A stretch of 64,000 bases of DNA from the NCBI GenBank assembly GCA_004335835.1, contig RWJK01001784.1:1-64000 (forward strand), in the 5' to 3' direction. The position numbers and the translations under genes are program-made. Positions 1 to 12,860 of the stretch are shown here, piece by piece; within the stretch, counting starts at the first letter, position 1, and the number at the start of each line of letters is the position of its first letter. The notes under the pieces are model-generated. The model made no database searches. It saw nothing but the letters and a program-made list of their open reading frames with translations, and had not been told where the DNA came from. This DNA comes from Scenedesmus sp. ARA3. Lineage: Eukaryota; Chlorophyta; Chlorophyceae; Sphaeropleales; Scenedesmaceae.

Positions 1-2999
1 TTGCCATCAGTCAGTTCTTGTGTGGCCTGCTTGGCGGGCTCTGGTGTGTCCTTGGTGCTCAACACAAGCTCTGCTGTGGCAGTTGCCTCGTGATCTACGC
101 TGGTAGTGACAGCGGATGTGAACAACGACAGCAGCAGCAGCAGGAGCAAACGTTTAGTCAGCACCAAATCTGCTTGCGTATGTGACTGTGATGGGGTGCA
201 CACGTCGCGCTTGACAAATGTAGCAAAGCCTAAAGCACACACAGCTACGGGCTGCACTGCCGCAGAAGACGTGCACAATGCAAGGGTGCATGGTATGATA
301 TGCTTGCAGGGAGCGCCCAGTGTTGCGTCTGTCGCTGTGCACAGGGCATACGCACGTCAAAGCTTTCAAGCTTTTTGGCCAATGTTAGTCGCCAATCGCC
401 AAAGCTGCCAGCCTCACCTGCTGCCGTGCCCTGCAGCCTGCGTGCACCGCCCGACCACATGCTGCCAAAGTCGAAGCGGCTGCTGGCACTGCCCGGGCTG
501 TAGTAGTAGGAGGAGGGGCCGTAGCTGCCGCCGCCACCCCAGCCGCCGCGCGCATAGCCGTGCCTGCCATGGCTGCCGTGACTGCCGTGGCTGCCATGGC
601 CACCATGACCACGCTCCTTCAGGCCTGAAGGTGCAGCTGCTGCTGTAGCAGCTGCTGCAGCAGCTGCAGCTACGGGGCTGTTGGTGGCCTGCAGGCTTGC
701 TGGGGGTGTGTTGCTGCTTGCAGGAGCAGTGAGCGGTGCTGACTTGGGACCTGTGGGTGCATTGTTGCAAGGATAGTGGTCAGATAGCAGAGGTGTAAGC
801 TCAACAAGGGCCTGGTGAAGTAAGCCCGCACAGCTGATGCTTTGGTCGTGGCAAGCTGGCGCAGCAATGGCTGTTCTCGGCGGTGTTACTCATCAACCTG
901 GCGTGCACAAGAACCTAGGCAGACAAGAGCGGCCTACTGCCTTCAGCAACTGCTGACAGAAAAAACATGCAAGTTTGCAACGAAGGTTTTTTGTTATGAA
1001 CGCGGTCAACTGCCGGCCTCACCTGCTGCGGCCCCTTGCAGCCTGCGTGCGCCGCCCGACCACATGCTGCCAAAGTCGAAGCGGCTGCTGGCACTGCCTC
1101 CGCCATAGTAGTAGGAGGAGGGGCCGTAGCCGCCGCCGCCACCCCAGCCGCCACCGCCACCACGGCCGTAACCGCCTCGGCCGCCAGAGCCGCGCTCCTG
1201 CAAGCTGCTGGGTGCTGCTGCTGCTGCCACTGCTGTTGGCTGGCTGGTGGTTTGAGCTGCATGCTGCACTGTAGCAGGGCCACCTGTGTGGTGAGTTGAG
1301 CAGAGGTGCAGCAGAATGGTGTCACGCAGATGTTGCTCACACAAAAGGGTGGGCTGCAGCCACACATGCGGCATCGGCTGTTGTAGGCAGCGGCATACAT
1401 CAAACCGGACGTGTAGTTGCTTGCAAGAAGCACCTGCCAGGATCTGCTTGAACTGATCTGCCAAAAAGTGCAAACAGGTTTCCTGTCAACCTAAATGTGC
1501 AAGACTAGCAGTGTGCTGCCAGTTTACATGTCACTCCAGCTGCAGCAGTGATGCTGAAACACAAGAGATAGCCTTTTGTGTGCACGCTCACCTGCGGCGC
1601 CCTGCAGCCTGCGTGCACCGCCCGACCACATGCTGCCAAAGTCAAAGCGGCTGCTGGCACTGCCTCCGCCATAGTAGTAGGAGGCGGGGCCGTAGCTGCC
1701 GCCGCCACCCCAGCCGCCACCGCCACCACGGCCAAAGCCGCCTCGGCCGCCAGAGCCTCGTTCCTGCAGGCCGTCATGTGCTGCAGCAGGTGCTGCTGTT
1801 GCCTTATTGATGTTGTTGCTGGCTGCAGGGTTAACTGTAGCACCCATCAGCAGTCTTCCCCTCCAGGAATCGGGGCCAGAGTGGCCTCCCTCATTTGCTG
1901 CAGCAAGGTATTGCTGATACTGCTGGCTGTTGCTTGTCAGTAGGTGCCTGTTGATGGGTGCTGCTTCATCCCAATAGCGCCATGAGCCAGGACCTGAAAG
2001 GGTGCAAGCAGCAGCCGAGAAATGATTCTGAAGTTTGTCGTGTAACAAGAAGTACACACAGCAACAGCTGGACATGCCGTGCGCACAAGCCATGGTGCTG
2101 CACCAGTAGCTCATTGTGCTACATGCAAACCTCTCTGCAGGATTCCGTTGCTAAGCAAGGTAGCTTCGTAGCTGCTGCACACTCCCACCAACATTACATC
2201 TGCATCACAATTTGCTGCTGCAGAAACAGCAGAAAACTCACCGTAACTGCCACCATTTGCGTGTGAAAGTGCCTCAACAGCCTGCAGCTCCTGCAGCCTT
2301 CGGCCCCAGCCTGCCCAGTCATCATCTGGACCAAAGCTGCCGCCGCCTCCAATACCGCCGCCGCCGCCAAAACCGCCACCGCCATGACCGTTGCCGCCGC
2401 GGCCGCCGCCGCTGCCGCCCCTTCCGCCGCCGCCACCGTGTCCGCCGCCGCCGCCGCTTTCAAGCTGCGAGGGGATTGCAGGAGGTTGCTGGGACAAAGG
2501 GCGGGTGGCTTCGGCTGCAGGTTGAGCAGGGATGGCAGGGTACAGAAAGTGAAAACTCAACTCCGTTGGATGAAAGTAATCCTGTAGGTGTGCATGGGTC
2601 AAGGCTGCCGTGTGCATGATTGTGCTGCTCTGCTGGTTGGATCTGGCTAGCTGTACTATAGTCTGCACAGTTCTGCTGCATGCGAAGCATGATGACGCAC
2701 AGGTGCCACCCCACGAGCAGCCAACAACAGCTGTAAGTACTGTAGATTTTATGCGACTTTTGTGGCAGGCTGCTGTGCTGCTGTCTGGTCTTTTGCCTTT
2801 CGGGTCTCGTCTTGCAGCTGTACATGCGCTAGCATGCTGCTGGCTGGCACGTCTGTTGCCTGATTGCTGATGATGTGGGCACATTCAACGCTGTTGACGG
2901 CACTGCACTGCTTTAAATGTATCCTAGAGTAATCTGCTAGCTCAACTGACCTGCTACCAGGGCAGCCAGCAGCAATGCTGTGATGACCTGGACCCTCAT
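1..2999 (-). CDS. Secreted glycine-rich protein with repeated exon modules (3' end outside window)
   Basis: Six exons on the minus strand: 2951-2999, 2242-2514, 1592-1993, 1023-1283, 418-750 and a partial one at 1-94 that runs off the window. The ATG at 2999 opens a clear signal peptide (MRVQVITALLLAALVA), and the mature part begins near AEATRP. Exon 2 carries long GGGG/GGHGG runs. Exons 3, 4 and 5 each end with the same module: a Gly-rich or Gly/His-rich stretch, SYYY, then SASSRFDFGSMWSGG and ARRLQG. Exon 2 ends with a shorter version (GWGRRLQE). Every junction that can be read is phase 1, so whole exons can be duplicated without a frame shift. A wall or extracellular-matrix role is inferred from the signal peptide and composition; no enzyme domain is visible. 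The last partial exon (acceptor at 95-98) is the least certain. Confidence 0.75.
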
Positions 3000-5811
3000 G
3001 GTGGTGGGCTGCTGCTTTTGCCAGTACCGTCTTCTGCTCACTAGCAAGACCACCTGCAATACATGAAACAATATTACAATGACTATTGACTGTTTAAATG
3101 CTGGTTCGCCCGTCCAGTGGAGTCGCAATTGACTATCGTCGTAGGAGACATCAGCAAGCGGTACTGACCGACATCTCGCCGATGCAGTTCATGTCCATCA
3201 TTACGCCGATTGCACATGCATGAAAACTATTTATAAAACTATTCTCAACTGTATAGTCTTACCTGAGTGTTTCAGCGAGCAGTGCCGGTCAAGCAGCAAT
3301 GCACCAATCTACTACGTCTGGCAGCACCAACGAGCAAGGCTCAATACATACCTGCCGAAAACAGGATTCGAATGGAGCAGGCGCTGAAGCTGTATGTGCA
3401 TCGACGCCATGTACCGTCTTGAACGTTGCGTTGACGGGACGCGTGGGGATTTGCTGCGGCCGTAGACACGTGCGGAAAAGTGGAAAACCGCAACCTTCGC
3501 GGACAGCCCTGCAATCACGTCGAAAGGTGTCTGAAGTTTTCTTTACAGGAAAATATTACTACAATCAGTACAGCGGCTGCTTTCGTGCACGAGCTTAAAC
3601 AAACACGCCGCGACGCGGGAACTGGGCTGCGGCCATCTGCTTGAATGTAGCTGAACAGCGGGATGGAAAACGTGATTAATACACGAGCGCATAAGGTAGT
3701 GTCGGCCTTACTTGTATTCCACCTCACACCCATGCCCACTTTATCATGCCATGATGGGGGCTCGTGATGGGGCCTCATGAACAGTCACTCAGGACACTGA
3801 CTGCCCGGCTGCCACACTGGCACAGCCGTAAGGGCCTTTCTTCACTTAAGGGCCTGCAATCGCCAAGGCGCGTGACAACAGGCTGCAGCTTGCAATGCAG
3901 CTGCACTTGTCTACAACCCTGTCCAGCTGGCTGGAGCTGCTGCTGCTGCTGCTGCCGCTGCTGCTGCTGTCCGACAGCAAGTTGCTTGCCAACAGATACT
4001 ACAGCATGCACAGCCTCGCTGCAACAATCTGCTGCAGAACGCACTGCAGCTGTCTTGACACCTGTGACTGCAAGCAGCATGGCATGCATGCACAGGACAG
4101 GCCCACCACCTGGTACTACCTAGTAGGATGGCATCCTACCTGTGTTCAAGCTCAACTGCATACACCATCAGCACTAGCGTGCACGTGCACTGTCTATGCT
4201 GGCGTACGCACCATCAGTGCCAAAGTCAGCGGCAAGGTTTGAGGTGCAAGCTCAGCTTCAGGCTGCAGCAACCCTGCACCTGGCCCAACAGCCTGAATGA
4301 GCGTGCTGTTTGATCTTGCTCGAGGTCCTGGGCGGAAGCAAGTTGCACTGGGGTGCTGATTGTGTGTGACAGAGACACCAGCCGGGAAAGGGTTGATTTG
4401 GATGCAGCACTGTGCAGGTGCAAAGACAATGTACTGGTGTACATGCACATGCCTCTGCGGCCGGCTGGGCTGAGCGCTCTGAGCTGCAGGCGGTAGCAGC
4501 AAAATGGCACTGTATGGCCTGCCACCATCACTGCGAACGTGCCCAGTATACATCATGATACCTTCGACACAGCATGGTGCAATGCGTGCATGAAGCAGCA
4601 CAGGATGTCACATGTGCCTGCGCATTTTGGCGTAAGTGTGCCGCACACTGCACATGGCCTTGCTGCATGGCCAACAGGCTGTGCTCTGTGCTCAAGGTGC
4701 AAAGCAGCTCACAGCACACATCTCAAGCAGGTGAGATTCATGGGACCCAGAATGCTTCGGCGTAGCTGGCCTTCTCGCAAGTGGACTGCATGCAGTCAGG
4801 CTGAACGTCTGTCACTGATTAGGGTTGTGAGCAGACGCCCGTTTGTGTGCAAGCACGCGACTTTCAACGCAGTCCACATCAGCATGACAGGCATTGAAAG
4901 TTCGTTGTTTTTGTTTTAAGTGACACCCTCTTGATGCGCTTCTCTACTTGTCGGTGCTACTGCTCTGTACAAGTCGACAAGCACGGACTGACGAAAGGTC
5001 TCAAAACAACGCAAAGCATATCAACCAGCAAAGTGAGGCAGCCGAGACAACTGCAAGGCTGTGATCATCCCCTTAGAATCGCGTCCACAGCACCAGGACA
5101 GCATCGGTTGCGGATCCACAGCGCCGGCCCTATCGCTTGCTCCATGGATCACCATCCAAAAAACGCATGGCATGACGGGCAATATGTGCCGTTGGCGGCA
5201 GATCCTCCCGCTGCAGACAGACCGCACAGAAGCAGTAGAAGAGACATCGCACCAGAGAGGGGTGGGTACACACATGCTGGTGGTAGATCCAGCCAGATGA
5301 TGTTCAAAAAGTCCTTGGAATAGTAATAAGACGATGTAGGAGAAGTTTAGCTGGCACGTGAGCTATAGCATGGCGGGCTAGGCGTATGCCGCAAGGAGCA
5401 CAGCAACAGCTGCAAAAGCAGCAGCAGCATGTTGAACGCCGGCTCAGTGCATTGGCTGTTGCATGGCCCACCGCGCAGAAGCACTTGTGTATCACAATCA
5501 GCATCGCTTTCTGCAAACGTAGAGCTGCCTCATCTGCTATGCTTGTTGCCAGCAGTGCAGTGGCCATATGATTGCACGCAGGCAGTGGCACTGCCTCAGC
5601 TCCAAGCCTGAAACAGACGCAGCATCGCACTCAACAACAAGAAGGCACATCACCTATACTGGAGAACCTGCATGTACTAGTGGCAGTGGTCCTTTGGGTG
5701 CAGTCCCTCACCCTCTTCGCTGCTGCTGCTGCTGCCGTGTGCAATGCAGCCGAGCGCCGCAGCAGATCAGCCACGCAGCAGCGGCCAGGCGGCAACTTGC
5801 AGCCGCGCAGC
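3000..5811. other. Divergent intergenic region, no gene recognised
   Basis: This lies between the Gly-rich gene (minus) and RMD1 (plus) and must hold both promoters and 5' UTRs. Short open frames exist on both strands, but none shows a recognisable domain or a consistent chain of splice junctions. The frame used by RMD1 exon 1 stays open from about 5572, so an upstream exon or earlier start of RMD1 may lie in the last 250 bases. Confidence 0.5.
3226..3243 (-). promoter_or_regulatory. Candidate TATA-like element upstream of the Gly-rich gene
   Basis: The minus strand reads TTTTATAAATAG here, about 230 bases upstream of the ATG at 2999. The element is AT-rich in an otherwise GC-rich setting. 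The distance would imply a 5' UTR of roughly 200 bases. Only sequence resemblance supports it. Confidence 0.25.
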
Positions 5812-8800
5812 ATGCCAGGCCTCAACACCGGCCCTGGTCAGAAAAAGGAAGTCCCAGTTAGAAATGTCAACATCAAACTGCCAGCTATGATCCCCTCACA
5901 GAAGCCAGTGCAGCTGCGGCAGAAAGATAAGCTGGTGCTGCTGCCGCGCAGCGCAAGCAGTAGTGACGCGGGCGAAGCAGCAGCAGCAGCGACAAGCAGC
6001 CAAGACGGCGCAGCAGCGGCAGCAGCAGCGGCACGGGCGGCGCTGGTGCAAGCAGCAGCAGCAATGGCGGAGGGTGATGCAGTTTTAGATATGAGCAGTA
6101 TGGGGCAGCCGGCACACTTGTTTGAAGACTTGGCGCAGCAGGTGTGGAAGAGTATGTGCAATGGACTTCTGCCAGACCCAGATGCTGCCTGGTGCACTGT
6201 ATGCTGGTGGTCGTTGTTGGGTGTTTGGAGCAAGCCTGTGTGTACGATAGCACCGGCAGCAAACAACATCATCCTCTTGTGTTGCGCAACAACCTCAAGC
6301 AGTAGACCTGCCGTGGCACGTGTCAAACCAGCAGCACTGCTGCACATAGCAGCAGTTGACGCGCTCTTCGACTGCATAGCTGCTATACCTTTCTGACAGG
6401 CATCAATGACCCTTCACAACCGCTATCATAACCACCTACCTGTGGCAGGTGGAAGACACGCGTGGCCGCATCACGGTCTACTGCATAGCAGAGTCGCTCA
6501 GCAGGGAAGCAATGGAGCCGCTGCTGGCCCAGTGCTACCCCCAGGCCACCATGACCAAGTACAGCGAGGTGCTGCATGTGGCGCTGCCTGCACCCGTGGG
6601 GGAGCCCTGCGACGCCTTCTTCTTTGAATACGGCGTTGTATGTGAGTGCGGCAGTCACGTGCTGCCTGTTGCTTGATCTAAGACTTTGTATGTGCTCTAG
6701 AAAGACATCTGATGTTGAATTGGTATTGGATGCTGGATTATGTTTTGTACGGCGTCGTATGTGCGGCTGCTGCTGCTGCTGCCGTGGAGGGCTAGCAGGG
6801 GTAGTGGGGGAGGCAGCTGAGGGGTGGGTTGGTGGGGTCTGTGCACTGCGGTGAAAGGGCAAAGCAGCAGCAGGAGCGGCAGCTCATGGTGAACCTAGTG
6901 GCAGCCGCAACAGCTCAATGCATTTTGCAGCAAGCCACCATGACCAAGTACAGTGAGGTGCTGCAGTCAATTGACACGTGTCGCAAGAGCACCCGCAGCT
7001 GTTGAACGACAACCATTCATGCACACTGCACCTGTCAATGCACACCTCCATCTTGCAGGCTGCTGGGGCTTCCCCACCGCCAAGCAGGAGCAGGAGCAAC
7101 AGTTATGCTGCAAGGCACTTGTCAACACACAATCCTTGCCATGCACACCTAAACACATGTCACGCATGTGCCTGCAGGCTGCTGGGGCTTTTCAGCTGGA
7201 CCTGCAGCACTCGATTGGCACATGCGGTACATGCACCTGCAGCTGCTGACCGACAAATACTCATGCACACTGCACCTGTCAATGCACAACTTCTTCTGCA
7301 GGCTGCTGGGGCTTCCCTACCGCCAAGCAGGAGCAGGAGCTGCTGCAGAGCGTGGCCAAAAAGGCACAGCAGCAGCCGCTGCCGCCTCGCGAAGTCGAAG
7401 TAGACCGCTTCGAGTACAACTACAGCAGCGCAGCGCCACCAAGCATGCAGAACGACACGATCACAATCAGCAGGCACCACTCGCACGACCACCAGACGAA
7501 GCTGGCGATCTGTCATGCGCTGGCGCAGAGCACAAAGCTGTGCGTGTATGAGGAGCGGGTGGTTGAGCTGGTGCTGGAGACAAAGCACTTACCGCAGGTG
7601 GGCTAGCGTGCAGCTGGATGTTTGAGCACGAAGCTGTGTGTGTATGAGGAGCGGGTTGTTGAGCTGGTGCTGGAGACAAAACATTTGCCAGAGGTGGGCT
7701 GGCGGGTGGATGAAAGTTTGAGGTCATAAGGAGGTTTTGCGCAACTCTTGCACGTGTCTGCCACTGCTGCCGACAACACCAATTGTTGCCCCTGCTCTGG
7801 TGTGGTCATAGGGGCTGGCCACGCACGGCGAGGTCAGTGTGAGCAGCCAGGAGGTTCGGCGCAATCCGCTGCACTTGCCTGCCACTGCTGCTGACACCAC
7901 TGCCGGTGCCGCTGTATTGTGCATTGTTTTGTTGCCGCTGCATGCCATCAGGCGCTGGCCACGCACGGCGAGGTCAGCGTGAGCAGCCGTTGGGTTTGCC
8001 GCAACTCGCTGCAGGTGCCTGCCACTGCTGCTGACCACACCAACTGTTGCCCAAACTCTGTTTGCATCACAGGCGCTGGCCACGCACGGCGAGGTCAGCG
8101 TGAGCAGCCAGGAGGTGGCGCAGCGCATCGGGCAGGTCTTCCTGCAGCGCTCCGCTGTCAACCTGCTCAGCAGCGTGCTGGACACACCAGAGTTCTTCTG
8201 GTCCGCGCCAGACCATTTGCAGGTGGGTGTAGCCGCAGGATGTTAGAGCGGTGCTCGTCTTGCCTGTTTGCTTGTTTGTTAGCATACGCGTGCCGCTCGG
8301 GTTTGCACTCTACACCCCGCGCTGGTTTGGTGGTCTGTCGGTCAGCCAGCTGCTGTGCAGCTGTCATTCCGTTGTCCCTAGGCCTGTCAGTCGGCCGGCC
8401 TCATCTGCTGCAGCTGTGCCTGCAAGCCCTGCTACGTCACCTCTGCTGTCTGCAATCGCCTCGCTGTTCAACTCTGCCATCTGCCACTGTAGCGCCTTGC
8501 TGCACGTGTCACTGGCAGGTGCTGTGTGAACGCGCGTGTGACTATCTGGAGCTGGACACCCGCTCATGCCTGCTGCCTGTCTGCTGCTGCTGTGCTTGCT
8601 TGCTTGCTTTTCATTATTCAACACCGTTGCCTGTCAGCCTCACTGTGTGTAGCTTTGCTGCCTGCAAGCGTAAATTGTAACTGCCGTTGCCTGCAAGTGT
8701 CTCATTGACTTGCCGCTTGCAACTGCCGCGCCTTACTGCACTTGTACCGTCACCGCCAGGTGCTGTATGAGCGTGCATGTGACTACTTGGAGCTGGACAC

Positions 8801-9791
8801 GCGAGTGGAGGTGCTCAACGCGCGCTTCCAGGTGCGGTGATAGTAGTCAGTACTGCCATTGCAGTCACGGTTCATCACTGGCAGGTCTGCTAGACAGCAT
8901 TGATGCTTGCTGGCAGTGATGCTAGGTGGAAGGCCTGCTGCTGTATGACCAGTGTGGACAGCACACTGTAATGGTGTACTGTGATACTGCGTGGTGGTTG
9001 CGGGCTTGCTTCTTGTTACGTTTTACGTGGTGTGGTGATCAGGCAGGTTTGCGCAGGCCACAAGCAGCATGGATGGGCAGCTGCATCTGTATAGCTCAGA
9101 ACATCTCTGTGCTGTGGCAAATTGCTTCAGCTGCTACTGCCACCACCGCCGATGCTGCTGCTGCCAACAGGTGCTGCAGGAGATGCTGGACATGCTGCGG
9201 GACCACCAGCAGAACCACCACAGCGCGCGGCTGGAGTGGATCATCATCTGGCTCATCGCTGGTGCGTGCTGCTGCTGCTCAGCAATCATGTCCGCAGCAG
9301 TTGTGTTCAGTTGTGGCCGCATGTGGCGTGTCATGACTTGATCGTGTTGCGTGCTCAAGTAAAACGTGCGCCTGGGTTGGATCATCATCTGGCTCATCGC
9401 TGGTGCGTGCTGCTGCTCAACAGAACTGCGCTTCTGTGAACTTGTTCAGCAGTGCCGTGCTTCTGCGCGGCGGCTGTGCTTCGGCTCAGCAGTTGTGTGC
9501 ATAGTAATTGTATTCAGCTGTTGACCTCACTTGGTGCGTCATGGCAAATGCCCCTGCTCAATCCTGCTTCCGTACAAGCATCCCTGACCTGCTGCGCCTG
9601 CATGGGTGCACCAGCTGTGCTCTTCAACGTTGTCGTCTCATTACAGCTGTCATTATAGCTTACGACGACAGTCCTGTTGTGCTTTCTGCCTGCCTCAACC
9701 CTGCTTCCCTGACCCTGCCCCTGCAGTGGAGCTGGTGGTGGGTGTGTTTGAGCTGATGGGGCTCTTCGGGCTGGTGGGCAGGGAGCACTGA
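5812..9791 (+). CDS. RMD1: RMD1/DUF155 family protein
   Basis: Seven exons: 5812-6141, 6449-6641, 7302-7597, 8073-8222, 8760-8831, 9171-9261, 9727-9791, giving 398 aa with all phases consistent. Exon 1 is a variable, Ala-rich N-terminus. The DUF155 core follows: RGRITVYCIAES, FFFEYGVV then CCWGF, the block NDTITISRH and KLAICHALAQS, then VYEERVVELV, NLLSSVLDTPEFFW, ERACDYLELDTR, LEWIIIWLIA and a hydrophobic C-terminal helix (VELVVGVFELMG). Family members in yeast (Rmd1, Rmd8) and plants (RETARDED ROOT GROWTH-like) are organelle-associated membrane proteins, mostly mitochondrial; the molecular activity is not established. The start is uncertain: 5812 is the first ATG in frame, but the frame is open about 240 bases further upstream. 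Nearly every intron contains a partial copy of the neighbouring exon. Confidence 0.85.
6932..6965 (+). repeat. Ghost copy of an internal piece of RMD1 exon 2
   Basis: About 34 bases (from GCCACCATGACCAAGTACAG) nearly repeat the exon 2 segment at about 6543-6576, inside the intron that follows exon 2. Confidence 0.8.
6969..7195 (+). repeat. Two ghost copies of the RMD1 exon 3 acceptor and 5' end
   Basis: The segment 6969-7098 repeats about 7217-7345: intron tail, acceptor CAG and the first codons of exon 3 (CAGGCTGCTGGGGCTTCCC, then GCCAAGCAGGAGCAGGAG). A shorter copy at about 7150-7195 holds only the acceptor and CTGCTGGGGC. The true exon starts at 7302, because only that copy continues into the conserved protein. 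Confidence 0.85.
7624..7705 (+). repeat. Ghost copy of the RMD1 exon 3 3' end and donor
   Basis: This stretch repeats about 7528-7606 (AAGCTGTGTGTGTATGAGGA through the donor GAGGTGGGCTGGCG), directly downstream of the real exon end at 7597. The reading frame for YEERVVELVLETK is still intact in the copy. Confidence 0.85.
7733..8068 (+). repeat. Tandem ghost copies of the RMD1 exon 4 acceptor and 5' end
   Basis: Units of roughly 120-140 bases repeat the intron tail (TGCCTGCCACTGCTGCTGAC) plus the exon start GCTGGCCACGCACGGCGAGG. Copies of the exon start lie at about 7812 and 7951, before the true exon at 8073. The copies diverge after about 40 exon bases, where only the third continues as SSQEVAQRIG. 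Confidence 0.85.
8484..8563 (+). repeat. Ghost copy of the RMD1 exon 5 acceptor and 5' end
   Basis: This repeats about 8722-8808, including the acceptor CAG and the codons for VLCERACDYLELDTR. In the copy the sequence after the Arg codon diverges, while the true exon (8760-8831) continues into VEVLNARFQ and a donor. Confidence 0.85.
9368..9420 (+). repeat. Ghost copy of the RMD1 exon 6 3' end and donor
   Basis: The segment repeats about 9228-9280: GGATCATCATCTGGCTCATC followed by the donor GCTGGTGCGTGC. It lies about 110 bases downstream of the real exon end at 9261. Confidence 0.85.
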
Positions 9792-11743
9792 TCATCACTC
9801 GGCCGCAGACTCGACAGCAGCAGCAGCAGCAGCAGCAGCAGCACAGAAGCTGACTGGCTGATGGGCAAGGCAAGCGCAGCGAGAGCAGGGCAAGCGCAGC
9901 GTGGCACCGCTTGTGCAGGGGACGGCAGCAGCAGCAGAGCTGGCACACAGCGCAGCAGCGGGCGCGTTCATAGCAGCTCAGCTGCAATGTGCATGCATGG
10001 GGTGCACCTGGCCTTCTTTCTAAAGGACGGGCACAGCAGCTGAGCACAGCAGCAGCAGCAGCAGAGGAGCTGTGCCGGCTGCTGCAGCCAGAGCATAGTT
10101 GCTTCATTTCAACAGCAAGTCACTTGAGCTTCTTGCTGTGCTGGTGCATACCATGTGCATCTGCTGCTGCTGCAGCAGCACCGGCACAGCACGAAGCTCC
10201 AGTGCACTATGCTGGCGCACGGCTGTGAGAGCGCGCAGCTGGGCGTTTTGGTTAGTTAGTTGTTGCTGTGGGGTTGGACCTGCTTTGTTTCAAAAAGTTG
10301 ACGTTAACGTGTGAGAGAGCTGTTGCTGGGTCACTGTAGACCTGAGAGCACTGGAACAGTCAGGAGGGGTCGAAACTCATTGCACGCTAGCTCCGGCACA
10401 TGTGTTTGCTTACTCAATTGCAGTAAGCATGCATGTACCGCTGGCATACAATTGTATGACGTTGGCAGGTTTCTGTACATTTGCACTGATATCTGCCATG
10501 ATATGAGGCCTGTCAGGCCTGTAGTGCTCTGTTGTGTTGTTGATGGCATTACTCTGCCACCTACATCTAGGGGGTGTCAACATGCACTCCTAGTGTGTGT
10601 ACAGTTGTTGTTTGTTGACCAAATGCTGCCACTATGTCGTAGGGTTTTGTGCTATGTGGCAGAACAGCTGCTGCTCCCAAAGTGGAACAGCGCCTGGTGT
10701 GTTGTCTGGGTGTACATCCGCGTTAAGCCTGTGCGTGCTGAGTGCCGCTTTGCGCTGCTGCGCCGCTGCCGGCCAGGGTTGATTCTGCCACGTACAAGCC
10801 GCACATGCGTGGTATATACCACTATATGCGTGGTGTATACCAATATATTTGACGCTGGGTTCCATGTAACGGATCCCCCCGCTGGGTTTGACGCTGGGTT
10901 GCAATAGGATGGAGATGACAATCTCAAAGACAGCGTCAGTAATCAGCTGTGGCTGTTGAAACAAGACACGTCCCCCCTGGTAACATAAAACACAAGACAC
11001 GAGATCATGTAATGCTGATCATGCTGGGCTGCTTGCGCCATACAGACCATATGTTGGCCGTCAACCAATGCATGTGCGCCGTGCACTGTCAAATGCTGTG
11101 CAGAGAATGCACAAGCACACATAGCATGAGGCAAAAGGAGTGAGCAGGAACACATGCGGCAACTGCTGCTGGACCAGTCATGTCAGCACCATCCACACAC
11201 CTCAGACGCTAAACACTTGGTCCAGCTTTGCTTGAAAATGCGCAGCCTTGCATTTACTGTGTGTCGACGTCTGACGTTAACGAGTCGTTGTGTACGCAAT
11301 ACGCGCGCCATCCTGCAGTCATCAGTCATTTCAGCCATCTCTGCATTATCAAACCCACATAAGCACTGCAGGATGCGGCATCCTGCAGTTGCGCAGCAAT
11401 ATCGTTAGCCCTCGGTTCCCAAGATGCGGCGCTGGGGCCCGCTGGAGCCACACAGAAATCTGCCAAGTCATCATGCACGCTGCTACACCACAAACACCCG
11501 CACACAACACTGCCGCGCATGCGGCCAACCATACACAGCTGTACAGACGCACTCCACCTACGCAAATACGAGTACAGTAACAAAAACACAGAAACATGAG
11601 TACTCCCCTCAGGGCACAAGCAACATGTGGGAACAAGCTGCAGCCCAGCTTGCCAGCAACGCCGACACCATAACCTGAGCTACTGCTCTGCCGCGCCGTA
11701 CACCTCAGCAGGCCTACACCTGTGCAGGCGCCGACCGCTGTTG
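9792..11743. other. Convergent intergenic region, no gene recognised
   Basis: The region separates the 3' ends of RMD1 (plus) and the fimbrin-like gene (minus) and should hold their 3' UTRs. TGTAA motifs lie near 10864 and 11009 on the plus strand. A 21-base tandem duplication with palindromic cores (TGGTATATACCA at 10810-10821, TGGTGTATACCA at 10831-10842) lies within it. No protein with a recognisable domain was found on either strand. Confidence 0.5.
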
Positions 11744-12651
11744 CTACTCTCTGCTGCTAACTGTAGACGGCTGCTGCTGCTGCTGCCCCCGGCCGCGCGT
11801 CTGGTCCATGTACATCAGCGACGCCAGCAGCACCAGCACCATACGAGGCTGCAAATCCACCAGATCCTCCCACACCAAAAACAAGCTGCAGCCCAGCTTA
11901 TCAGCAACACTCAGCGCATACTGCGCATTGCTCTGCCGCTGCGCTGGCGTGAGGCCAGGCGTCACAAAGGCCAGGTCCACTGCGGACGGCTCCAGCACGT
12001 GCAGCAGCTGCAGCAGCACCACGCCTGAGCGCAGCACTGGGTCCCTGAAGGACGCTATCTTTGGCCGCAGAACACCATCATCATCATCAGCAGCAGCAGC
12101 ACTGCCGCTCACCATGTGTGGCTGTGCTGCTGAGCCGCTGCGAAGCTGGACTGGCCGGTCTAAGCTGCTTCCCTGAGCAACGCTGCCACTGCCAGATTCC
12201 ACAGTGCTGTCAGCTGGCACAGCTGCAGCACCACCAACGCCTGCTGCTGCTGCTGCCCCCAGTGGCTGCACCAGCTGCAGCTTGCTGTTGGCCCAGCGCA
12301 GGATGTCGGCCTCTGATATGGCCAGCCGCCGCTGCTTCTTGCTGCTGCTGAAGAAGTTCACACGCCCGCCAGCACTGCCACCACCACCAGCAGCAGCAGC
12401 AGCAGCTGCTGCTGCGCGGGGCGTCACAGATGGTGACGCCCCTGCTGCTGCTGGCTCACCAGCCAGCTCCAAGCCATCCGCATCCTGCTGCTGCTGCTGC
12501 TGGCTGGCTGCCGTGATGCTCTCCAGCAGCTGCATGGTGTGGTAGCGCATCAGCTGGTACACCAGGCTCAGGATGACCTTGCGCCGCCCCAGCACCACAT
12601 CGTGAGGGGACATGCTCACCAGAGGCAGCCCCAGCTCCTCCTGGGCAGGTG

Positions 12652-12682
<31 letters not shown>

Positions 12683-12829
12683 CAGGCGTGTCCAGCGTCA
12701 GCTAGGGCACACAGTTGCAGTGTCAGCTATTGTCACATGGAAGGTACAGTAGCCAACGCTAAGCGACAATGCAGCCATCCATGAAACTGACGTTTGCTTC
12801 TGGTGAGCAAGATTGCAACTTGTCCTCCC

Positions 12830-12860
<31 letters not shown>

